Positions 53,412-62,686 of a stretch of DNA of 64,000 bases are shown here, piece after piece. How positions within the stretch are numbered: position 1 is the stretch's first letter; each line of letters starts with the position of its first letter. The notes under the pieces were generated by a model, which saw only the letters and a program-made list of their open reading frames with translations, made no database searches and had not been told where the DNA came from. The stretch spans positions 2,446,001-2,510,000 of the forward strand of contig CP066701.1 of NCBI GenBank assembly GCA_016756695.1, written 5' to 3'. The position numbers and the translations under genes were made by a program. Source of the DNA: Heyndrickxia sporothermodurans. Lineage in GTDB: Bacteria > Bacillota > Bacilli > Bacillales > Bacillaceae_C.

Positions 53412-54262
53412 TTGATTTTATCGTACGAAAACAGAAATACCAACGAGACCTTGAAATCTTTGGTACACGTAATAGCTATTCTAAAACAGATCCAGATGCG
53501 ACATTTATGCGAATGAAAGATGATTATATGAAAAATGGACAATTGAAGGCTGGTTATAATACACAAATCGCAACGGAAGGTCAATATGCGCTTGCCTATG
53601 GATTATTCTCAAACCCAACAGACACACGTACGTTAATTCCCTTTCTAGATGAGATTGAGCAGGATTATTTCGAGTTACCGGAACACATCGTCACAGATGC
53701 AAGTTATGGTAGTGAAGAAAATTATAATGATATCCTTTTGAACAGAAAACGTGAAGCACTTATTCCTTATACGCTGTATATGAAGGAAAAAAAGAAAACC
53801 TACAAACAAAACCTATTCAATCCAGACAACTGGCCGTACGATGAAGAAACAGATACCTATACATGTCCAAACCAGAAACATCTTACATTTCACGATTATT
53901 CTGTCCGTACTGATCGTACAGGATTCCAACGGAAGTTTAAAATCTACGAGTGCGAAGACTGTTCGGACTGCCCATTCCGTTCCTCCTGTACCAAAGCAAA
54001 AGAAGGCAACAATCGAAAACGAATGGTGAATGAAACATGGGAACAACAAAAAGAATATGTAAGAACGAAGCTTTCAGAAGAGAGAACGGGTGCGATCTAT
54101 CGAAAACGCAAAATCGATGTGGAACCAGTTTTTGGATTCTTGAAGGCTAATTTGCGTTTCACACGATTTTCCGTACGAGGAAAATCGAAGGTAGAAAATG
54201 AAATGGGCTTTGCATTAATGGCAGTGAATTTAAGAAAATACACTGCCCAACAACTAAGGTAA
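53396..54262 (+). CDS. IS1182-family transposase, C-terminal ORF (copy 1)
   Basis: This 288-residue ORF in the -1 frame holds the rest of the DDE domain: [18 protein letters not shown], the cysteine-rich [15 protein letters not shown] and KIDVEPVFGFLKANLRFTRFSVRGKSKVENEMG with the catalytic Glu. A fusion with the upstream ORF through a -1 shift at CCGAAAAAG would give one transposase of about 520 residues. Confidence 0.88.
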   Translation: MRKQLIDFIVRKQKYQRDLEIFGTRNSYSKTDPDATFMRMKDDYMKNGQLKAGYNTQIATEGQYALAYGLFSNPTDTRTLIPFLDEIEQDYFELPEHIVTDASYGSEENYNDILLNRKREALIPYTLYMKEKKKTYKQNLFNPDNWPYDEETDTYTCPNQKHLTFHDYSVRTDRTGFQRKFKIYECEDCSDCPFRSSCTKAKEGNNRKRMVNETWEQQKEYVRTKLSEERTGAIYRKRKIDVEPVFGFLKANLRFTRFSVRGKSKVENEMGFALMAVNLRKYTAQQLR

Positions 54263-54341
54263 TAGAAGAATTTACAGGTAAAAATAGAGAAAGGTGAATT
54301 TGAGCACACTCAAATTCACCTTTTTCACTATTTGAAGCTAG

Positions 54342-55031
54342 TTATGTCCCAGCCTCCTTCGTCATTTTAATAAGTGTATTTATATCAGTTGTTAATTGAT
54401 TATATGATGGTGATTTTCCTTTTAAATTTGACTTTATTCTTTCAATTAATTTAGGGGCATTCGCATTTGTAACAGTTAATATTTGAACATGACCATCAAA
54501 TGCATCGTTCATGATTCTTTTGGCATGTTCTAAATTATCATCTACATTATTGTCTATCTCTTTCCCGTTATTATTTTCAATTTTTCCGGATGACCCTTTT
54601 GTTCCACTTAATACTCGATTTTGCATATCATCATAGTGAATAGATGTATTTTCCTGTTTCGCTCTTGCTAAGATAACAGTGTCATCAAGAACAAAAACTT
54701 TAATACCTGGAATTCCTTCACCAGCTAAACGAGATTCTAAATGAGAAGAAATACCTCCGTCATGTAAACTCGAACTTCCTATTAAGCTATAGACATTGGA
54801 TCCGGGACCACTTGTAATCTCTCCATGTTGATTGGTTGTTAACTTTTTTGAACGATCCGTACTTGGAATGACATTCATATCCCGGTCGTTATGCGTCGAT
54901 ACATTCATAGGGTGTTGAGTATTCCTTTTTCCTTGTTGTCTATCGTTAGCACCTTGTTGACTAGTACAAGCTGCTAAGACAAGAAGTACTCCGACAAAAG
55001 GAACCAACCATTTGCTTCGAGTTTTTTTCAC
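54342..55031 (-). CDS. YhcN/YlaJ-family sporulation lipoprotein
   Basis: This 229-residue protein has a signal peptide and lipobox (LAAC, near residue 22), a polar linker and a C-terminal YhcN/YlaJ domain (GIKVFVLDDTVILARAK, ILTVTNANAPKLIERIKSN). It is expected in the forespore membrane or spore cortex. Its last four codons (EAGT) and stop come from the end of the adjacent IS1182 element, so the natural C-terminus has been replaced. Confidence 0.85.
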   Translation of the reverse strand: MKKTRSKWLVPFVGVLLVLAACTSQQGANDRQQGKRNTQHPMNVSTHNDRDMNVIPSTDRSKKLTTNQHGEITSGPGSNVYSLIGSSSLHDGGISSHLESRLAGEGIPGIKVFVLDDTVILARAKQENTSIHYDDMQNRVLSGTKGSSGKIENNNGKEIDNNVDDNLEHAKRIMNDAFDGHVQILTVTNANAPKLIERIKSNLKGKSPSYNQLTTDINTLIKMTKEAGT

Positions 55032-55219
55032 TCTGTTTCCCTCCTAAATAGAAATTATTTCAAAAATAAGGTTCCCAAATTTTAATTATTTATGAGTAGT
55101 AGTTTTGTGTATATTTAAATATTCTTGGAACATATTAAAAAAAACCATGATAGTCATTAAAAATCTTTTTCGACTATTAAATAAATTTTTATCATGGATG
55201 AATTCAGGAGGTGGACCAG

Positions 55220-55975
55220 ATGGTTGATGAAACAAAAAAGGAGATTCCAGAATCACAATCCCGACGTAAGTTTATTCGAAACACTGGTTATGTTGTTGGA
55301 GGTGTTGTAGTAGGAGGAGCAGTAGGAAGCCTATTACCATTTGGTAACAAAACGAAAGAAATCAATAATAATAAAATTTCTCCAACAAAGGCAGAAAATT
55401 TTAACCAAGCCCTAATGTACTTTACTCAAGAGCAATTTAATATTGTTCAAGCAGCGACGGAAAGGATATTTCCTGAGGATGAGAATGGACCGGGAGCAAA
55501 AGCTTTAGGAGTTGCCTTTTTTATCGATCACCAGCTCGCAGGCGATTGGGGATTTAATTCAAGAGATTATATGCAAGGCCCGTTTTATAAAGGTGAAAAA
55601 GTCCAGGGGTATCAAGGTAGATTAAAACGTAGAGAAATATTTGATATCGCATTACAAGAAATGCAAAACCACAGTATGGCTAAATATAAGAAAAAATTTA
55701 CTGATCTTTCTGGGGATGAACAAGATGCAATCCTTAAAGATTTTGAAGGAGATAAGGTGAATATAACAACGATTTCACCGAGTGGGTTTTTTAATATTCT
55801 AAGAAGTAGCACGTTAGAAGGGGTATATAGTGACCCATTATATGGTGGAAATATGAATATGGCCGGTTGGAAAATGAAGAATTATCCTGGCAACCAAATG
55901 GCTTATTCCGAGATCATCGAAAAAGGTTACAAAAAAATAGCACCACAAAGTCTGCGAGACCATTTGGCGCATTAA
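55220..55975 (+). CDS. Gluconate 2-dehydrogenase subunit 3-like Tat protein
   Basis: This 251-residue protein has a twin-arginine leader (SRRKFIRNTGYVVGGVVVGGAVGSLL, about residues 12-38) and the gluconate 2-dehydrogenase subunit 3 fold (FTQEQFNIVQAATERIFPEDENGPGAKALGVAFFIDHQLAG...). It would cross the membrane folded together with the flavoprotein subunit encoded next, which has no obvious leader. The ATG at 55220 follows AGGAGGTGG. tatA and tatC belong to the same original gene set. Confidence 0.88.
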   Translation: MVDETKKEIPESQSRRKFIRNTGYVVGGVVVGGAVGSLLPFGNKTKEINNNKISPTKAENFNQALMYFTQEQFNIVQAATERIFPEDENGPGAKALGVAFFIDHQLAGDWGFNSRDYMQGPFYKGEKVQGYQGRLKRREIFDIALQEMQNHSMAKYKKKFTDLSGDEQDAILKDFEGDKVNITTISPSGFFNILRSSTLEGVYSDPLYGGNMNMAGWKMKNYPGNQMAYSEIIEKGYKKIAPQSLRDHLAH

Positions 55976-55991
55976 AAAAGAGGTGATTAGT

Positions 55992-57706
55992 ATGGTGAAA
56001 AAATTGCCAAAAGTAGATGTTGTGATTATAGGTGTTGGTTGGTCAGGTGGGATTATTGCATCTGAGCTTACTAAAAAGGGATTAAATGTCGTTGGTTTGG
56101 AAAGAGGAAAAGAAAGAAAAACGGAAGATTACTATATGGTTCATGATGAATTAAGGTATGCCTTAAGATATGAGTTAATGCAAGATCTATCAAAAGAAAC
56201 GATTACATTTAGAGGGAATGAAAGAACGAGAGCCCTTCCCATGAGACAATATGGATCCTTTTTACTAGGTGATGGCTTAGGAGGAGCTGGAGTACATTGG
56301 AATGGACAAACGTTTCGATTTCTACCATATGATTTTGAAATCCGTAGTAAAACAATTGAAAAGTATGGAAAAAACAAAATACCAAAAGGTATGACAATTC
56401 AGGATTGGGGCATTACATATGATGAACTTGAACCTTACTATGATCGTTTTGAAAAAATAGCAGGTATTTCTGGCGAAGAGAATCCTTTAGGTGGAAAACG
56501 TTCAGCTAAATACCCAACAGCACCAATGAAAAAATCTCCGCAAATGAAGGATTTTGAAAATGCGGCAAAGAAATTAAAGCTTCATCCTTACGTGGTTCCT
56601 TCGGCAAACTTGTCGGAATCATATACAAATCCTGACGGTATTTCAAGAGCGGCTTGCCAATATTGTGGATATTGTGAACGATTTGGTTGTGAGTATGGAG
56701 CCAAAGCAGATCCAGTTGTAACAGTTATTCCAGTGGCGAAAAAAACAGGGAAATTTGAAATAAGAACCCATTCCAATGTTAGAAGAATTTTGCATAGTGG
56801 AAATAAAGCGACAGGAGTCATGTATACTGATGTCACCACTGGAGAAGACATTGAACAACCAGCAGATATAGTAGTCTTGACAGGTTTTGTATTTAATAAT
56901 GTAAGATTATTGTTAATGTCAAATGTTGGGAGACCATATAATCCGAGTAATGGAACAGGAGTAATTGGCAAAAACTATGCCTATCAGGTAGCAAAGGGTG
57001 GAGCAGTTGGATTTTTTGATGATAAAGAATTTAATACCTTTGCAGGAGCGGGTGCTTTAGGTGTAACTTTAGATGATTATAATGGAGACAATTTTGATCA
57101 TTCAAATTTGGACTTTATTCACGGTGGAATGATCCAATATAATCAGTCTGGCATGCGTCCTATTCAAAACAATGCTGTTCCATCAGGCACACCAACATGG
57201 GGAAAGGATTTCAAAAAAACATCGATAAAATATGCGAATAGATATTTATCAGTAGGTTCACAAGGTTCTTCCATGCCTTTTCAACATCATTTTCTCGATC
57301 TAGACCCAACCTATAAGGACGTATATGGAGATCCGTTAATTCGAATCACTTTTGACTTTGAAGAGCAGGATCAAAATCTAGCCAAATTTTTAGCGGGAAA
57401 ATGTGGGGATATATTAAAGGAAATGGGGGCTAACCATGTTGATTATTAAAGGAGTTAGGTCCATATGAAATAACAACCTACCAATCTACACATAATACCG
57501 GAGGTGTCATTATGGGGGCTGACCCTAATACATCTGCAGTAAATAATTATTTACAAATGTGGGATATGGAAAATTTATTTGTTGTCGGTGCCTCTGCTTT
57601 CGCTCATAACTCCGGCTATAACCCAACTGGAACAGTTGGTGCATTATCTTACAGAGCGGCAGAAGGAATCTTAAAATACCACAAAAAAGGTGGATCATTA
57701 GTTTAA
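55992..57706 (+). pseudogene. GMC flavoprotein of gluconate dehydrogenase type, frameshifted
   Basis: The first 485 codons (55992-57449) encode an FAD-binding Rossmann fold (VVIIGVGWSGGIIASELTKKG), the GGAGVHWNGQTFRF active-site-side segment, the ARACQYCGYCERFGCEYGAK cysteine region and more. The C-terminal part, GPYEITTYQSTHNTGGVIMGADPNTSAV through NPTGTVGALSYRAAEGI, lies in another frame ending at 57706. A single indel near 57448 separates them. The family oxidises sugars or aldonates. If the indel is real, the enzyme lacks its C-terminal FAD-contact segment. Confidence 0.85.
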
Positions 57707-57722
57707 GAAGGGAAGTGTTGAG

Positions 57723-57917
57723 ATGTTATCAAATATTGGTATTCCGGGTCTAATCATTATTTTGGTCATTACATTAATTATATTTGGACCAAAGAAGCTG
57801 CCAGAAATCGGATCAGCCTTTGGGAAAACATTATCAGAATTTAAACGGACAGCGAATTCAATTATGAGTGATGAGGTAACAGAGGAAAAAACAACAAAGA
57901 GGCTGGGACATAACTAG
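57723..57917 (+). CDS. tatA: TatA twin-arginine translocation protein, C-terminus replaced by IS
   Basis: This 64-residue protein has one N-terminal membrane helix and the TatA hallmark [22 protein letters not shown]. The last residues (RLGHN) and stop codon are supplied by the end of the IS1182 element inserted at 57899. The essential helix and amphipathic helix are complete, so function is plausible. tatC lies on the far side of the insertion. Confidence 0.9.
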   Translation: MLSNIGIPGLIIILVITLIIFGPKKLPEIGSAFGKTLSEFKRTANSIMSDEVTEEKTTKRLGHN

Positions 57918-57992
57918 CTTCAAATAGTGAAAAAGGTGAATTTGAGTGTACTCAAATTCACCTTTTTCTTTTTTTTACGTGTAATTCTTCTA

Positions 57993-58861
57993 TTACCTTA
58001 GTTGTTGGGCAGTGTATTTTCTTAAATTCACTGCCATTAATGCAAAGCCCATTTCATTTTCTACCTTCGATTTTCCTCGTACGGAAAATCGTGTGAAACG
58101 CAAATTAGCCTTCAAGAATCCAAAAACTGGTTCCACATCGATTTTGCGTTTTCGATAGATCGCACCCGTTCTCTCTTCTGAAAGCTTCGTTCTTACATAT
58201 TCTTTTTGTTGTTCCCATGTTTCATTCACCATTCGTTTTCGATTGTTGCCTTCTTTTGCTTTGGTACAGGAGGAACGGAATGGGCAGTCCGAACAGTCTT
58301 TGCACTCGTAGATTTTAAACTTCCGTTGGAATCCTGTACGATCAGTACGGACAGAATAATCGTGAAATGTAAGATGTTTCTGGTTTGGACATGTATAGGT
58401 ATCTGTTTCTTCATCGTACTACCAGTTGTCTGGATTGAATAGGTTTTGTTTGTAGGTTTTCTTTTTTTTTCCTTCATATACAGCGTATAAGGAATAAGTG
58501 CTTCACGTTTTCTGTTCAAAAGGATATCATTATAATTTTCTTCACTACCATAACTTGCATCTGTGACGATGTGTTCCGGTAACTCGAAATAATCCTGCTC
58601 AATCTCATCTAGAAAGGGAATTAACGTACGTGTGTCTGTTGGGTTTGAGAATAATCCATAGGCAAGCGCATATTGACCTTCCGTTGCGATTTGTGTATTA
58701 TAACCAGCCTTCAATTGTCCATTTTTCATATAATCATCTTTCATTCGCATAAATGTCGCATCTGGATCTGTTTTAGAATAGCTATTACGTGTACCAAAGA
58801 TTTCAAGGTCTCGTTGGTATTTCTGTTTTCGTACGATAAAATCAATCAACTGTTTACGCAC
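57993..58861 (-). pseudogene. IS1182-family transposase, C-terminal ORF (copy 2, frameshifted)
   Basis: Two overlapping ORFs (58226-58861 and 57993-58232) together encode the same protein as 53396-54262. An extra A in the KEKK codon run near 58465 shifts the frame, so copy 2 cannot make an intact C-terminal domain and would depend on copy 1. Confidence 0.88.
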
Positions 58862-59568
58862 TTTTTCGGATATTTGCGTTCATTTCTTAAAGCTTTTCGT
58901 TCTGGAACATCCGATGATGCTTCAATTTGTTTATCATACTCGTTTACGACATCATCCACTTTTTGAACCAATTGAGCGAGCTCTTCCAATGATAACTGTT
59001 CATCGCTTTCACGTTCGATTTCAGGTATGATTTCATTCTCAAGAAGCTCATCATATAGCTGGTTTGACTTTTCAATTAAACTTTGATGATACTTCTCAAT
59101 CGATTTCTTCCAGACAAACGTAAATTTATTTGCATTCGCTTCAATCTTTGTACCATCGATAAAAATTGCTTCTTGATCGATCAGTTTTTCTTCAATTAAT
59201 TGGCAACGGAATTGGACGAAACATTGGCGAATTAAATTTTTCACTTCTGGTTGAACACGGAATCGGTTGATTGTTCGGTAGCTTGGTTCATGCCCTTGAG
59301 CTAGCCACATCATACGGATACTGTCTTTTAATAGGGCTTCAATTTTTCGCCCTGAAAAAACAGATTGCGTGTAGGCACATAAGATAATTTTAAGCATCAT
59401 GCGTGGATGGTAGGCAGGACAGCCATCATTTCTCTGAAATGATTCGAACGCTTCATGAGGGATACTTTCAACTAAATGATGAACATGGAAGGCAATATCA
59501 TTTTTTTGTAACTTTACTTCTAAATCTAAAGGCAAAACTAATTGATTCATGGTATAATTTTTAAACAT
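58846..59568 (-). CDS. IS1182-family transposase, N-terminal ORF (copy 2)
   Basis: The translation is identical to that of 52689-53411, including its end at the shift region. Confidence 0.9.
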   Translation of the reverse strand: MFKNYTMNQLVLPLDLEVKLQKNDIAFHVHHLVESIPHEAFESFQRNDGCPAYHPRMMLKIILCAYTQSVFSGRKIEALLKDSIRMMWLAQGHEPSYRTINRFRVQPEVKNLIRQCFVQFRCQLIEEKLIDQEAIFIDGTKIEANANKFTFVWKKSIEKYHQSLIEKSNQLYDELLENEIIPEIERESDEQLSLEELAQLVQKVDDVVNEYDKQIEASSDVPERKALRNERKYPKKCVNS

Positions 59569-59755
59569 AAGGATCCTTCTTTCTGATTTTATTTGGTATG
59601 GTAACTTAATTTTATCAGAAGTGGTCCTTATTTTTATTCAAAAAATAATCAAAGCCGGTGAAATTTTACTCGTCGTAAAAATTCACCGGCTTTTTCATCT
59701 CAGAGGTGGGTTTTGTCCCAGCCTCTACTAAATTTAGAAGAAGGAGATGATTGTA

Positions 59756-60499
59756 TTGTCAGAGGATCTCCCAATTGAAGTGGAAAAAGAGGAAACGGCT
59801 TTGGACCATTTTACGGAACTAAGAAGGATTTTGCTTTGGTCTGCTTTTTTCTTTGCTATTATGTTTGTGACCTTTCTTGTTTTTATGCCTAAAGTTCTTC
59901 CTTTATTAGCTAATGGCTACAAGATTGTACTGATGGGGCCATTAGATGTGATTCGCTTTTACACGGGTGTTTCAGGTGCATTAGCATTGGGCCTAACAAC
60001 TCCATTCCTCGGATACCAAATTTGGAGATTTGTAAAGCCTGGCTTAACCCCGACAGAAAGTAAAGTGACACTCACTTATGTGCCAGCTATCACGGCCAGT
60101 TTTTTGACGGGTATTGCCTTCGGCTACTTTATCGTTTTCCCTGTATTATTTAAGTTTCTCATGAATCTTGGAGAAAAATCGTTTGATGTTCTAATTACTG
60201 CAAGAGAATACTTTCTTTTTTTACTAACATCAACATTGTCTTTAGGATTTCTTTTTGAATTGCCGATTGTGATGGTCTTTTTAACATCTGTTGGCATGTT
60301 AACTCCGGTAAAATTAAAACAAGTTCGAAAATATGCGTATATCTTGCTTGCAGTCATTTCAGCACTGATCACACCACCGGACTTTATAAGTCAAATATTA
60401 GTGCTGACTCCATTAATGGCTCTATATGAACTTGGGATACTATTATCCGTTGTTTCATTTAAAAAGAGGCAGAAACGAGTTGAACCTGCAATCACATGA
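59756..60499 (+). CDS. tatC: TatC twin-arginine translocase subunit
   Basis: This 247-residue protein has six membrane helices and the TatC N-terminal signature ALDHFTELRRILLWS. FVKPGLTPTESK in the first periplasmic-loop area and the closing VISALITPPDFISQILVLTPLMALYELGI are typical. TTG at 59756 lies 9 bases after AAGGAG, whereas the upstream in-frame ATG at 59747 abuts it. It formerly followed tatA and now lies outside the insertion sequence. Confidence 0.92.
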   Translation: MSEDLPIEVEKEETALDHFTELRRILLWSAFFFAIMFVTFLVFMPKVLPLLANGYKIVLMGPLDVIRFYTGVSGALALGLTTPFLGYQIWRFVKPGLTPTESKVTLTYVPAITASFLTGIAFGYFIVFPVLFKFLMNLGEKSFDVLITAREYFLFLLTSTLSLGFLFELPIVMVFLTSVGMLTPVKLKQVRKYAYILLAVISALITPPDFISQILVLTPLMALYELGILLSVVSFKKRQKRVEPAIT

Positions 60500-60531
60500 C
60501 AAAACCCGCATATTTGCGGGTTTTGTCATGT
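60494..60531. terminator. Bidirectional terminator after tatC
   Basis: A perfect 17-bp stem (ACATGACAAAACCCGCA and its complement) encloses a TATT loop, between convergent genes. Confidence 0.92.
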
Positions 60532-60536
60532 AATAT

Positions 60537-61508
60537 TTATTTTCCAAGAAAGATTTTCTCAATATCATCTAACATGAGATTAGCAGCAAGAACGCCACCG
60601 GCCGTATTCCATATATCATCGTTTACTTTATGAACATTTCCAGCTTTAGCAACTTTTAAGTTTTTAAATAGCGGATCATTGATCCATTCTTTTTCAACAG
60701 CAGCAACTTCACCATCACCTGCGGGCTCATATGTGAAGTAGAAAAGTATATCCCCATCCATTGCCGGAATGCGTTCTTTCGTTAGGTTTCTTTCGGCAAA
60801 GTCATTTTTGTTTTGGTCGCCGGGACGGGCAAATCCTAACTCATCCAAAATAACACCGGAGAATGTATCCTTATGATAAATACGGACATCACCAGGCATA
60901 AAACGAACCATTGAAACTTTCATTTTTAATTTATCGCCTAATTTTTCTTTTAAGTCAGCAATTCGTTGATCATATTGCTGAATAACTTCTTTTCCTTTTT
61001 CTTCTTTATTTAATGCTTTTGCATAAAGTTCAAAGTTTTCTTTCCAATCGCCGCGCAACGTTTCGGCAAATACAGTTGGAGCGATTGCACTTAGTTGATT
61101 ATAGATTTTTTCTTGGCGCATTTTATTTCCAATAATAAGATCTGGATGTAGTTTTGCAATTGCCTCTACATTTACTTCACTTTCTGTACCCACGACTTCA
61201 ACATCTTTCATTTGATCGCTGATATGTTTATACCATGGATCACCTGTCCATGATTGAACCGCACCAACAGGCGTTACCCCCATCGCTAAAAGAGCTTCAG
61301 TTCCTTCGTTTGTTAAAATAACCACACGTTTTGGTGTTCCTTTTATCGGTGTTTTTCCCATTGCATGTTCCACTGTATAACTGGATCCGCTATTTTTTTC
61401 TGTATCCTTATTTGTTTCTTTGCTAGCTTCATTTTTATTGCCGCACGCAGCAAGGGCGAATAGGGCCATTATCGCTACTAGCGAAACAAAAAAACGCATT
61501 TTTTTCAT
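60537..61508 (-). CDS. Iron-siderophore ABC transporter substrate-binding lipoprotein
   Basis: This 323-residue lipoprotein has a lipobox ALAAC and a FecB-type fold: KRVVILTNEGTEALLAMGVTPVGAVQSW, PDLIIGNKMRQEKIYNQLSAIAPTVFAETLRG, and the closing IWNTAGGVLAANLMLDDIEKIF. It belongs to the Bacillus siderophore-binding family that includes YfiY and YclQ relatives. The ATG at 61508 follows GGAGGT. It is divergent from two permease genes across a region with two Fur boxes. Confidence 0.9.
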   Translation of the reverse strand: MKKMRFFVSLVAIMALFALAACGNKNEASKETNKDTEKNSGSSYTVEHAMGKTPIKGTPKRVVILTNEGTEALLAMGVTPVGAVQSWTGDPWYKHISDQMKDVEVVGTESEVNVEAIAKLHPDLIIGNKMRQEKIYNQLSAIAPTVFAETLRGDWKENFELYAKALNKEEKGKEVIQQYDQRIADLKEKLGDKLKMKVSMVRFMPGDVRIYHKDTFSGVILDELGFARPGDQNKNDFAERNLTKERIPAMDGDILFYFTYEPAGDGEVAAVEKEWINDPLFKNLKVAKAGNVHKVNDDIWNTAGGVLAANLMLDDIEKIFLGK

Positions 61509-61535
61509 CGTATGTACCTCCACAGTTTATATGAA

Positions 61536-61550
61536 TGATAATCGTTATCA
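61536..61550. promoter_or_regulatory. Fur box 1
   Basis: TGATAAT-C-GTTATCA is a near-perfect 7-1-7 Fur palindrome upstream of the binding-protein gene. Confidence 0.85.
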
Positions 61551-61597
61551 ATTATATACTAATCTTATCAGATGTTAGAAAGTTGTCAATAACTAAA

Positions 61598-61612
61598 TGA
61601 AAATGATTTTCA
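61598..61612. promoter_or_regulatory. Fur box 2
   Basis: TGAAAAT-G-ATTTTCA is a perfect 7-1-7 palindrome of Fur-box type, 78 bp upstream of the first permease gene. Confidence 0.8.
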
Positions 61613-61675
61613 AAGTCATTGACTAACTGAGAATCTTTCTCTACACTAAATAGTAGATATTATTGAAGAGGAACA

Positions 61676-62686
61676 GTGAAAATGGTTCTAAAGAAAAATT
61701 GGCAAAAATTATTTGCAATGATCATCGCTACTATTATTTTGTTGCTGTTAATTGGGATGAGTATTGTTTTTGGATATACGGGGATTTCTATAAAAACAGC
61801 AATTCAATCCTTTATGGATTTCAATGGTTCAAATGAGCATGTCATAATTACTTCGGTTCGGTTGCCAAGGGCACTGATTGCAGCAGCAGTAGGTGCATGC
61901 TTAGCAATGTCCGGGGTGATTATGCAAACATTAACAAAAAATCCGCTTGCTGCTCCAGAAATTCTCGGATTAAACGCGGGAGCAAGTTTTGCAGTTGTAT
62001 TAGCTGTTACCTTGTTTCACTTTTCGAGTCTGCAAGCATTTGCATGGGCATCATTTACTGGTGCAGCGATTGCGACAATTGGTGTATTTCTTATTGGATC
62101 GGTTGGCAATGAGGGACTGACTCCGATGAAATTAACACTAGCCGGTGCAGCCATAGCTGCGCTATTTGCTTCATTTACCCAAGGGCTATTGTCTATAAAT
62201 GAGGCTGCATTAGAGCAAGTTCTTTTTTGGCTTGCTGGATCTGTTGCAAATAGAAAATTAGACATTTTAACATCTGTTTTCCCTTATATGCTTATTGGAT
62301 GGATAATCGCATTGGTTTTTGCAAAAAAAATGAATGTATTATCGATGGGGGAGGACGTTGCGAAAGGATTAGGTCTAAAGACGGGCTTAGTGAAGATTGG
62401 TTCAGGGGTAGTCGTTATTTTGTTAGCAGGGAGTGCAGTTGCTGTTGCTGGACCAATTGGATTTGTTGGAATTGTTATTCCGCATATTGCCAGAAAAATA
62501 ATTGGCATTGATCATCGTTGGTTGCTTCCATTATCCGGAATTTTAGGTGGCGTATTATTAGTAGCGGCAGACATTGCATCAAGATATGTGATTATGCCTC
62601 AAGAGGTGCCAGTTGGTGTGATGACGACCATCATTGGGGTTCCATTTTTTATTTATATTGCTAGAAGGGGGTTTAATGGACGATGA
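61676..62686 (+). CDS. FecCD-family iron-siderophore permease 1
   Basis: This 336-residue FecCD/BtuC-type permease has nine to ten membrane helices. Motifs include RLPRALIAAAVGACLAMSGVIMQTLTKNPLAAPEILGLNAGA near the first third and GPIGFVGIVIPHIARKIIGIDHRWLLP. The start is GTG 61676 or ATG 61682, after AAGAGG. It overlaps the next gene by 4 bases (ATGA). Confidence 0.92.
   Translation: MKMVLKKNWQKLFAMIIATIILLLLIGMSIVFGYTGISIKTAIQSFMDFNGSNEHVIITSVRLPRALIAAAVGACLAMSGVIMQTLTKNPLAAPEILGLNAGASFAVVLAVTLFHFSSLQAFAWASFTGAAIATIGVFLIGSVGNEGLTPMKLTLAGAAIAALFASFTQGLLSINEAALEQVLFWLAGSVANRKLDILTSVFPYMLIGWIIALVFAKKMNVLSMGEDVAKGLGLKTGLVKIGSGVVVILLAGSAVAVAGPIGFVGIVIPHIARKIIGIDHRWLLPLSGILGGVLLVAADIASRYVIMPQEVPVGVMTTIIGVPFFIYIARRGFNGR

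Larger units (their letters stand above)
52532..54356 (+). mobile_element. IS1182-family insertion sequence, copy 1
   Basis: The 1825-bp element has ends GAGGCTGGGACA and its complement TGTCCCAGCCTC. It is nearly identical to the inverted copy at 57899-59725. Each end also carries a strong hairpin: AAAGCCGGTGAA...TTCACCGGCTTT at 52563-52604 and AGGTGAATTTGAG...CTCAAATTCACCT near 54290-54322. These may block incoming transcription. No target duplication is evident at either copy. Confidence 0.88.
57899..59725 (-). mobile_element. IS1182-family insertion sequence, copy 2 (inverted)
   Basis: The 1827-bp element is an inverted near-identical copy of 52532-54356. It splits tatA from tatC. It has an extra base in the run near 58465 that breaks the C-terminal ORF of the transposase. 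No target duplication was found. Confidence 0.88.

Noticed and set aside
52532-59725. Classic composite transposon with outer target duplication
   Set aside because: No matching direct repeat was found at the outer ends, at individual copies or after a simulated inversion; only the inverted pair is supported.
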